This document shows, one piece after another, positions 15,337 through 20,522 of a stretch of DNA of 20,522 nt. The DNA is from CAYTES01 sp964436935. Its GTDB lineage: Bacteria > Patescibacteriota > Gracilibacteria > UBA1369 > UBA12473. The stretch is from the NCBI GenBank assembly GCA_964436935.1, contig CAYTES010000022.1, positions 1 through 20,522 on the forward strand, in the 5' to 3' direction. The position numbers were made by a program, and so were the translations under genes. The notes under the pieces were generated by a model, which saw nothing but the letters and a program-made list of their open reading frames with translations, was not told the DNA's origin and did not search any database. The number at the start of each line of letters is the position of its first letter. The stretch's first letter is position 1.

Positions 15337-15354
15337 TCTGTAAAGTGATACAGA
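15337..15354 (+). promoter_or_regulatory. Small inverted repeat upstream of tRNA-Phe
   Basis: TCTGTA and TACAGA form a perfect 6-bp inverted repeat with a 6-nt loop ending 7 nt before the tRNA. A possible promoter (TTGCTC, 17 nt, TAAAGT) overlaps it. This could be tRNA promoter or leader sequence. The rest of 15194-15361 shows nothing else. Confidence 0.3.
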
Positions 15355-15361
15355 ATTCCGG

Positions 15362-15436
15362 GCCGGGGTAGCTCAGTGGTAGAGCACACGACTGAAAATC
15401 GTGGTGTCGAGAGTTCAATCCTCTCCCCCGGCACCA
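15362..15436 (+). tRNA. tRNA-Phe (anticodon GAA)
   Basis: A complete cloverleaf of 75 nt. The acceptor stem GCCGGGG pairs with CCCCGGC, the D arm is GCTC/GAGC, and the anticodon stem CACGA/TCGTG encloses the loop CTGAAAA, giving anticodon GAA. The T arm GAGAG/CTCTC encloses TTCAATC. Discriminator A is followed by a genome-encoded CCA. No intron or mismatch is seen. Confidence 0.98.
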
Positions 15437-15509
15437 CTTTATCGAAAGAGGCATCGTTTTTAGCGATACCCCTCAATGTTCTTGTCTGTTTTATCTTAAA
15501 AACTCCTCA

Positions 15510-16055
15510 TTAAGCTTCTCCCTTTGAGTCTTCTTGCTCTTCTTGCTGTGCCGCAACCGCTGCCAATACCGTTTGTCGAACGCGATCGGTTCGTCTCATC
15601 ACCACTCTCTCGTTTTCGCCATCAAGAATCTCATCCCGTCTTTTCCCTTTCCACCGCCCCCCTTCTCGTCGATCTTCTCGCCAGTGAATACGATAGTCAG
15701 AGTCCGGTTTTCCTTTATTTGTAAGGCTATTTAAATTAATCCAAAACTGTATTTTTTGCCCTAATTCAACCTGGACTAGAATCAAGCCTTCGTCTAAACC
15801 TTTCCCTAATTCTAAAATTTCGAAGCCTTGCCCTGAGCTAATCCCCTCTGTACCTCGGATTTCTTCAATTGTTCCTAGGATTTCTTTAATTCCTTGGGAA
15901 TTAAGAAATCTAACTGGTAAAGATACCGACCCCTTGTATTCACCTCCTAAGTCATGATTAGGACTGGCATCCAAAATAATTTCCACTCCCATATCAGGGA
16001 TAAAACCTAAACGTGGGGCTTCAGGCGGTTCTGCCGATGGTGCCTTTCTTGACAT
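15510..16055 (-). CDS. Hypothetical protein, 181 residues, basic C-terminal half
   Basis: No signal peptide or membrane helix. Residues 1-115 look like a compact beta-rich domain, with hydrophobic strands such as GVEIILDAS, SVSLPVRFL, LILVQVEL and IQFWINL. Residues 116-165 are strongly basic (REDRREGGRWKGKRRDE and VVMRRTDRVRQ), then a helical Ala/Gln/Glu tail. The beta-rich part is faintly reminiscent of PilZ-like folds, but the RxxxR motif expected there is not convincing, so I make no call. The basic tail might bind nucleic acid. It stands alone, with tRNA-Phe on one side and the broken Nudix gene on the other. Confidence 0.7.
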   Translation of the reverse strand: MSRKAPSAEPPEAPRLGFIPDMGVEIILDASPNHDLGGEYKGSVSLPVRFLNSQGIKEILGTIEEIRGTEGISSGQGFEILELGKGLDEGLILVQVELGQKIQFWINLNSLTNKGKPDSDYRIHWREDRREGGRWKGKRRDEILDGENERVVMRRTDRVRQTVLAAVAAQQEEQEDSKGEA

Positions 16056-16085
16056 AATAATGGAGTTATTAATTTATAAGGGTTC

Positions 16086-16114
16086 ATATTGACTATTTTT
16101 TTCAATAATGTCAA
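16086..16114 (-). promoter_or_regulatory. Possible promoter of the gene ending at 15510
   Basis: A perfect TTGACA on the minus strand (16109-16114). The -10 is weak at a 17-nt spacing (CAATAT, 16086-16091). The -35 also forms one arm of an inverted repeat TTGAC/GTCAA (16090-16114) around an AT-rich loop, which could be an operator or chance. Confidence 0.35.
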
Positions 16115-16143
16115 GCTCAATTTCCCCAAAGGGATTTAAATGA

Positions 16144-16281
16144 TTATTGAGTTTTTATAGGCTTTGATTTGGCCTCCATCAGCGCGTCAATGATTTTCGT
16201 ATTGGCCGCAGGGAAAGGAAACCGACTCAATTCTTCCAACTCCACCCATTGATGCTCATCGAGAAGGGGTAAAAAAAACAT
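16144..16281 (-). pseudogene. C-terminal remnant of a Nudix hydrolase (MutT-like)
   Basis: A 45-residue frame from the ATG at 16281 to TAA at 16144. It reads MFFLPLLDEHQWVELEEL, then SRFPFPAANTKIIDALMEA. This matches the end of MutT-like 8-oxo-dGTP hydrolases, where a (H/E)xWV...EL strand-helix is followed by FPxANxxII; the Asn of that motif recognises 8-oxoguanine in E. coli MutT. The catalytic Nudix box (GX5EX7REUXEEXGU) should lie about 60 residues upstream but is absent, because the Fic coding region occupies that place in another frame. It is therefore a truncated gene. The fragment overlaps the last 26 nt of the Fic gene. Confidence 0.7.
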
Positions 16282-17239
16282 CTTGGATGATTCTTTCTAT
16301 CTCATTGGCTTTTTGCATTTTCTTTAGATATATCTCGTATGTTTTCTCCATTTGCTCACTCATAAATAACAAATACTTATGAATTCCACCTTCCACCGCT
16401 TTTTCGAAGGCTCCCATATGAGCCCTTCGGTTATCGTCCCAAATGATAATCGGGTGGTAGCGATGTTCTTTAAGAATAGCATTCATTAATATCCGACCGA
16501 TGCGACCATTGCCGTCCTTAAAAGGATGAATTCGTTCAAAACGATAATAAAATTCAAAAGCCAACTCCGGAGGATAAAGCTTGTGGTTCATGGCATTAAA
16601 CCAATCAAATAATTGCTTTAACGCACTCGGTATTTCTTGAAACGGAAGTGTCTTTGAATTGCCTACAATAATGGGTTCTTTTCTAAGGCCGTGATTGGTC
16701 GGTTCGTGGCCTAAAAGAATTTTATGGAGTTCAATTATTTTTCTTATTGAAGTTACTTTTTTAAGCCCCCTCACGTAGGTTAAAGCCTCTAAGCTGTTTT
16801 TTACTTCGTCATTTGAGCGACCTCCTTTCTTAACCATATCTTCAATTGTTTTCCTCGGTACTCGGCTCCCCTCTATTTTATTTGAATTATAGATAAAATC
16901 CGTTTTAAATGCGGCCTCAATTCCAAACTGACCAAACTCTTTTAGTGCCTCCTTCCCACGATAAAGGTTTCCTCTGAGTTGTTCTATTTTTTCGAATTTT
17001 CCATAAGAAAAACCTTCCTTATTGTTTATTTTATCACTCCAATAATTCATCCTTTGCTCAACTTCTTGTCGAATGACTTCACGACGAAAAGATTCTATTT
17101 GAATCCATCTTTCTTCAAGCGCATTGTCAACGCGCCCAAGTGATTTATTTTTAAGACCGCTTTTACCTTTCGCGATATACAGTGAATCGGAGACATAGTA
17201 GTATTCTCTCCCTGTAATTTTCTTAACCGAGAAATGCAT
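16256..17239 (-). CDS. Fic family protein (class II, probable AMP-transferase)
   Basis: Fic enzymes usually transfer AMP from ATP to hydroxyl side chains of target proteins. The 327 residues contain the full active loop HPFKDGNGRIGR at 238-249, with catalytic His238 and the phosphate-binding Asn and Arg. SNKIEG at 119-124 matches the inhibitory (S/T)xxxE(G/N) motif on the N-terminal side, placing it in autoinhibited class II with Glu123 as inhibitor. An N-terminal extension (1-110) is charged and helical. No separate antitoxin gene is adjacent, as expected for class II. The last codons (VFFTPSR) come from sequence that belongs, in another frame, to the Nudix remnant, so the natural C-terminus may have been lost. 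A TATAAT at 17296-17301 on its strand may be its -10. Target proteins cannot be inferred. Confidence 0.92.
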   Translation of the reverse strand: MHFSVKKITGREYYYVSDSLYIAKGKSGLKNKSLGRVDNALEERWIQIESFRREVIRQEVEQRMNYWSDKINNKEGFSYGKFEKIEQLRGNLYRGKEALKEFGQFGIEAAFKTDFIYNSNKIEGSRVPRKTIEDMVKKGGRSNDEVKNSLEALTYVRGLKKVTSIRKIIELHKILLGHEPTNHGLRKEPIIVGNSKTLPFQEIPSALKQLFDWFNAMNHKLYPPELAFEFYYRFERIHPFKDGNGRIGRILMNAILKEHRYHPIIIWDDNRRAHMGAFEKAVEGGIHKYLLFMSEQMEKTYEIYLKKMQKANEIERIIQDVFFTPSR

Positions 17240-17379
17240 AGATTAGAACTCTATTTTTAACCGAAATTCATCACATTTATTATTTTAACAGATTTATTAT
17301 AGTAAAAAAAGTTAATTTTATATTCATCAAAAAATGGCATTTTTTATAAAAAACGTAGTAAAGCTCTCTCTGTGGCCTA

Positions 17380-17407
17380 TTGACATAAGAATAATTCTCC
17401 TTATTAT
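17380..17407 (+). promoter_or_regulatory. Promoter of the lipoprotein metalloprotease-like operon
   Basis: A perfect -35 TTGACA (17380-17385), a 16-nt spacer and TATTAT (17402-17407, five of six). The leader to the ATG at 17432 is about 18 nt and lacks a Shine-Dalgarno sequence. It is the strongest promoter match in the window. The AT-rich 17240-17379 otherwise contains only the Fic upstream region. Confidence 0.7.
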
Positions 17408-17431
17408 TACTTGCTTGGCTAAAAAATCCCC

Positions 17432-19075
17432 ATGAACAGACCAACAAATCACCTCAGAAGTAGAATCCTTTCTCCCGGAGCGACTCTAATGGCTTCTTTT
17501 CTCTCTTTGCAAGCCTGCGCCCCATTGGCTGAAATTTCTGGAAACATTCAGCATAAGGTAACGGACACGATGGGAGCTTTGAAAGAAGGTTCTTTTTCAA
17601 TGGATACCCTTTTGGATGAAGCTCACTTAAGGGTTTTAAAGAAAGCCGACCTGATGCGTATTGCATCAAAGATTCAAGCCTCTTTATTGTATCAACGGGA
17701 TGATTCTCCGGAAACCATAAAACAAGAAACGACAACCCTCATGTTGGTTGAGTATATCCTTAACCCTCTGACCGCTTCCGATGAGTATAAAATTGCTTAT
17801 GAAGGAGAAGTTTTCGTGTTAACCCCGGAATTGGTTGAGGACCTGAAACATATTGCCAATACTCTTAAAATCCAACTGCAACATTCAACGCCACCGCCGC
17901 CTAACCACCCCGCCTATCCCGCTTGGCTTCATCTCAACTCGAGCACCGATTTTTACGCACAAACTCCTTCCGAAAGTATCCTTCAGCACAATGCGTGGCA
18001 TGGTCCTTATCAAACGCTTTTAAAAAACTTACAAACCGATGGCAATCCTCGTTATTCCTTATCCATTTTAAGCCAATATGAAGCACTAGTAAAAAATAGC
18101 GCCACCCATAGCGCCTATCCTGTCGATGGAACGCAAGTGGTTCAACGATTGCAATCCATCATCCCCCGAGAAAAAGCGACCGACTATGGGATGGAAGGAA
18201 CCGCTTATAATGCGCTTATTGCATCTCTTGCGAAAATTTCTTCCGAAGACAAACTGAATCACAATCGAAAAAGGGAATTAAGAACCTATATGGCTTATGA
18301 TCTCGCCACTCATGGATTTGTTGACTTAGGAATGTCAGATGAATCACTCCGCGACAACTTGGCGGCCTCGGCTCAACGACAAGAGGAGATTGCCAATCTT
18401 ATCTTTCCCATTCTAGCAGGACATATTTCGGAAATTGCGACTCCTTTCACAGAAAAAGAAGATCGAGAGGCCTATGCAAAAACCACCCTTGTCCCCGCGC
18501 TCACGCATGGTCTATTTCAAGGCGCAACAATAGAATTGGTCGCTACAAACCGTGGTTATGCCATGTATGATTATGATGGAAAATTGTATATTCATTACTC
18601 CGAGTATGAAAATAGAGTTGCACTCGCCAAAGCCGTCACACATGAAGGAACGCATCTTTTTACCGATCAAAATCTGGAAAAACCCCGCGCGATGGTATTT
18701 TCTCTTCGTACCCCAAACTCTCCTTCCGGCAATGAAGCCGTGGCTCGATTGATGGATGTTTTAATCTTATTGGATGATGACTACTGCCGAGCGTTTGAAA
18801 TTGATCCCAAAGAGGCTTTGGTCGGAGCGGCACGATCAAGCTTCACGCAATCGATTACTCGATCTATGCTTTACCGCTATTTGAGCAATGATAAAACGGG
18901 ACTTATAAACCGCAATGAAGTAACGGAAGAGTTGAAAGCTCGCGGATTTAAAGCCGACGACCGATTGATTAAAAATTTGTCTTACGACTTAAGTGAGGAT
19001 GGAATTGACGATGACTCGAGTCTTTATTATTCCCAACCGCCCTTTGTGCTGTTGGATTTGATCAGCCACCGATAA
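17432..19075 (+). CDS. Putative lipoprotein with gluzincin-type metalloprotease signature
   Basis: The 547 residues start with a basic region, a hydrophobic stretch (LMASFLSL) and a lipobox-like LQAC, so Cys29 is probably lipidated and the protein anchored outside the membrane; Gln at position -2 is somewhat unusual. A long helical region follows. HEGTH at 404-408 is a perfect HExxH zinc motif (His404, His408, catalytic Glu405). GNEAVARLMD at 433-442 has a glutamate (Glu435) 27 residues after the second His, in the N-E-x-x-x-x-x-x-D style of gluzincins such as thermolysin, where the third ligand is Glu. I recognise no precise family. The C-terminus contains an acidic segment (SEDGIDDDSS). It begins an apparent operon with the small genes at 19098, 19311 and 19549. 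A non-catalytic surface protein is the alternative. Confidence 0.75.
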   Translation: MNRPTNHLRSRILSPGATLMASFLSLQACAPLAEISGNIQHKVTDTMGALKEGSFSMDTLLDEAHLRVLKKADLMRIASKIQASLLYQRDDSPETIKQETTTLMLVEYILNPLTASDEYKIAYEGEVFVLTPELVEDLKHIANTLKIQLQHSTPPPPNHPAYPAWLHLNSSTDFYAQTPSESILQHNAWHGPYQTLLKNLQTDGNPRYSLSILSQYEALVKNSATHSAYPVDGTQVVQRLQSIIPREKATDYGMEGTAYNALIASLAKISSEDKLNHNRKRELRTYMAYDLATHGFVDLGMSDESLRDNLAASAQRQEEIANLIFPILAGHISEIATPFTEKEDREAYAKTTLVPALTHGLFQGATIELVATNRGYAMYDYDGKLYIHYSEYENRVALAKAVTHEGTHLFTDQNLEKPRAMVFSLRTPNSPSGNEAVARLMDVLILLDDDYCRAFEIDPKEALVGAARSSFTQSITRSMLYRYLSNDKTGLINRNEVTEELKARGFKADDRLIKNLSYDLSEDGIDDDSSLYYSQPPFVLLDLISHR

Positions 19076-19097
19076 ATCAAATAAAGCGATAGAAAAA

Positions 19098-19301
19098 ATG
19101 TCTGTACAGGATTTTTTTAAAGAATTGGCCATTCTACTAGAAAAATATGGCGCACAAACTCCGGCGAGTCGAATTGCAACCTATGAAAAGATGAAAAAAG
19201 GCCAAATATTTGATAGGGTTGAGAGTGAGACAAGGGGATCCAAAATTTGGGCGCTTCTCCTGCAAGCGAGAGCTAAAAATTTACGCGAAACTTCGAAATA
19301 A
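19098..19301 (+). CDS. Small hypothetical protein, 67 residues
   Basis: It begins 22 nt after the metalloprotease-like gene and ends 9 nt before the next, so it is probably in the same operon. The sequence is short, basic and helical (VQDFFKELAILLEKYG, then KIWALLLQARAKNLRE), with no signal peptide or membrane segment. Purine-rich sequence (GATAGAAAAA) precedes the ATG but no true Shine-Dalgarno. Tight spacing and amphipathic helices favour a real gene. No family recognised. Confidence 0.6.
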   Translation: MSVQDFFKELAILLEKYGAQTPASRIATYEKMKKGQIFDRVESETRGSKIWALLLQARAKNLRETSK

Positions 19302-19310
19302 ACCATCCTG

Positions 19311-19598
19311 ATGCTCAAATTTTTGAAAGGGTTTTATAGTTTTCAAAATGTCGTATTAACAAGTTTTCTTTATATTGTCCTGATCCGATTGAGCCAAGAT
19401 CCGTTGCTTAAAGAGATCGCCTTTTCGTCTTTTATTTCCTGGGGATTCATGATTTTTTTTCTGGTGGTTATTTTCGTCATGTACATGCAAGTAATTATAT
19501 TTTATGAGTATCTTCCGGCATCCACCGCCAAAATAAGGATCCTAATCCATGAAACTCAATCTTTTACTGGCATTAGCCATCTTACTGTTGACGATTAG
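19311..19598 (+). CDS. Small membrane protein, 95 residues
   Basis: Two hydrophobic helices are visible, at about residues 13-28 (NVVLTSFLYIVLIRL) and 43-66 (SWGFMIFFLVVIFVMYMQVIIF). A short polar tail follows. The last 50 nt overlap, in another frame, the start of the small lipoprotein at 19549, so its true end may be earlier or the two may be translationally linked. It lies 9 nt after the 67-residue gene in the same direction. I know no family. Confidence 0.55.
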   Translation: MLKFLKGFYSFQNVVLTSFLYIVLIRLSQDPLLKEIAFSSFISWGFMIFFLVVIFVMYMQVIIFYEYLPASTAKIRILIHETQSFTGISHLTVDD

Positions 19599-19807
19599 CG
19601 CCTGCAACGATGGTGGCATACCCGCGACCACGACAGGCCCTCAATCCTCCAATCATCACCACCTAGCAGACGATCAGCTCCTGGAGCTATGCTGAAATGA
19701 TGTACTATGTCATGGCAACCACGGCAGAGACGAATTTGCAGCTATGCGTGAGCCGCGGCGATGCCGATTGCACCACCCGGTATGATGAAGAGCAGTCATT
19801 AATCTAG
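19549..19807 (+). pseudogene. Small lipoprotein gene, frameshifted
   Basis: From the ATG at 19549 the frame encodes a classic lipoprotein signal, MKLNLLLALAILLLTISAC with lipobox ISAC, then a short Thr/Ser/His-rich linker. It stops early at TGA 19693-19695 (48 residues). Another frame is open from 19667 to TAG at 19805-19807 and reads SSWSYAEMMYYVMATTAE, then a Cys pair (LCVSRGDADC). Joining the two near 19670-19690 gives a protein of about 85 residues that looks like one secreted protein. A perfect inverted repeat (AGCTCC-T-GGAGCT, 19676-19688) sits at the join. It is the only gene here with a clear Shine-Dalgarno sequence (AAGGA, 9 nt before ATG). If the frame change is real, only the short lipopeptide is made; a sequencing or assembly error is equally possible. 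Confidence 0.5.
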
Positions 19808-20386
19808 AGGCAAACCAGCCCTGGTTAAAACAGCGGATCTTGAAGCGGCGGTTTCTCTGTCAATTACATCCTGCTGCGCTATCTCCTGTGCCAACTCGTA
19901 AATTTTATTTTCAGCTTTTTGATCAATGACCTGTTTTATTTGAGCCGACAAAATGGGATAGACGGATTCAGCAGCCTTCTTTCTGAAACCCATAATAATC
20001 TCAACATTCTCCGGTCCACGCATAAAGTTCTCCCATTCAAGCGCAATGCTTTCAACGGTTCTAATCTGCTGTTCCACACGATTTTGAGGCGGATTTTGGG
20101 CCATTTCATCCTTTGCCAATGTCAACGCTTTGGCTTTGATCATTTCCTCAACACGCCGATCGATAAAATTTTTGATCGTAGAATCACTCGCATACATCGA
20201 AAGCGCAATATCGCTAAGAATAGAATCCATTTTCTCGGATCTTATAAATTGTACCCATTCCCCTTCACGGCGTTCTTTTGTATCTATTTTTGCCAGAGCC
20301 TCCGGATTCAGCGTGAACTTCCCTCCAAACTGCTTAATGAGGGGATCGCGAGAATCATCGTTTAATGCGTTCATTGATGCTTTCAT
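19799..20386 (-). CDS. Hypothetical helical soluble protein, 195 residues
   Basis: No signal peptide or membrane segment. The sequence is almost entirely helical in appearance and rich in Glu, Lys, Ala and Gln, especially RRVEEMIKAKALTLAKDEMA around 78-97 and the C-terminal third (AENKIYELAQEIAQQDVIDRE), so coiled coils are possible. Two ATG codons (20386 and 20374) compete as start; the first is used. A strong promoter lies upstream. The 3' end overlaps the frameshifted lipoprotein gene by 9 nt in convergent orientation. I recognise no family. Confidence 0.7.
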   Translation of the reverse strand: MKASMNALNDDSRDPLIKQFGGKFTLNPEALAKIDTKERREGEWVQFIRSEKMDSILSDIALSMYASDSTIKNFIDRRVEEMIKAKALTLAKDEMAQNPPQNRVEQQIRTVESIALEWENFMRGPENVEIIMGFRKKAAESVYPILSAQIKQVIDQKAENKIYELAQEIAQQDVIDRETAASRSAVLTRAGLPLD

Positions 20387-20423
20387 GTTGATTTTGGTTT
20401 AAAGAATAAAAAAACATCATATA

Positions 20424-20451
20424 ATTATAGCACAATTAAACTAAGAATCAA
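20424..20451 (-). promoter_or_regulatory. Promoter of the gene at 19799-20386
   Basis: On the minus strand, TTGATT (20446-20451), a 16-nt spacer and a perfect TATAAT (20424-20429), preceded by TGC to give an extended -10. The leader is about 30 nt. Beyond it, 20452-20522 shows no gene. Confidence 0.65.
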
Positions 20452-20522
20452 CAAAATTGCCCGTAACTCACTAGTGTCCCGTTAAGTTAGAGGAGAGGCA
20501 ATTGATTAGGACTAGCCCTTTG

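Noticed and set aside
19676..19688. AGCTCC-T-GGAGCT as a third copy of the miniature element
   Set aside because: Only 6-7 nt match the element ends, in outward orientation and without the rest of the terminus, so chance is likely. It is kept only as a remark on the frameshift.
158..20386. Recoded TGA (code 25, Gracilibacteria/Absconditabacteria)
   Set aside because: polX and Fic end at TGA at family-appropriate lengths or at a natural gene end, and all intact genes read through without TGA. The frameshifted genes are better explained by frame changes than by reading TGA as Gly.
20475..20522. Possible insertion-sequence end at the window edge
   Set aside because: GTGTCCCGTTAAGTTAG loosely reminded me of transposon ends, but no inverted partner or transposase is in the window.

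Overview
The window is about 20.5 kb of compact bacterial DNA, except for one 10-base N gap. It holds roughly 17 protein genes, one tRNA-Phe gene, two miniature repeat elements and several broken genes. The mix suggests a Patescibacteria/CPR genome, possibly Peregrinibacteria: PolX polymerase, YchF, an SLH/CARDB surface protein, lipoproteins, many long proteins I cannot place, and almost no Shine-Dalgarno sequences. TGA ends several genes and none needs TGA read as glycine, so the code looks standard. The lineage call is inference, since no ribosomal marker is present.

Layout. 1-1873: a hairpin, then a PolX-type DNA polymerase with PHP domain. 1906-2201: a TA-flanked miniature element with imperfect inverted ends, containing the N gap. 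2199-2949 (minus): a nickel superoxide dismutase (sodN) followed by its maturation protease (sodX). 3087-3719 (minus): a one-pass membrane protein. 3896-5580: a secreted SLH protein with three CARDB-like repeats and a frameshift in its first SLH motif. 5578-5621: a 40-bp relative of the first element, lying exactly between two convergent stop codons. 5619-8144: two divergent genes of unknown function. 8169-9263 (minus): YchF. 9381-12119 (minus): a 912-residue unknown protein. 12217-12906 (minus): a type I 3-dehydroquinate dehydratase homologue with altered active-site positions. 13020-13964: a protein with eighteen 11-residue repeats, probably a beta-solenoid. 13999-14718: a ferredoxin-NADP-reductase-like flavoprotein. 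14804-15193 (minus): a small membrane protein. 15362-15436: tRNA-Phe. 15510-16055 (minus): an unknown protein. 16144-17239 (minus): a class II Fic protein whose 3' end runs into the tail of a broken Nudix (MutT-like) gene. 17432-19807: an apparent operon of a lipoprotein with an HEGTH metalloprotease signature, two small proteins and a frameshifted small lipoprotein. 19799-20386 (minus): an unknown helical protein.

How the genes work together. The only clear functional pair is sodN-sodX, in which the protease is expected to expose the N-terminal histidine that binds nickel. PolX and the lost MutT-like gene point to DNA repair. The SLH protein, the lipoproteins and the membrane proteins belong to the cell surface. 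Most other genes look like independent transcription units with short leaders and promoters close to TTGACA/TATAAT.

The most unusual items are the TA-flanked miniature elements that sit on stop codons, the 11-residue repeat protein with a very recent 66-nt duplication, the divergent dehydroquinate dehydratase, the nickel SOD pair in a CPR-like setting, and the Fic/Nudix junction at a run of eight T.
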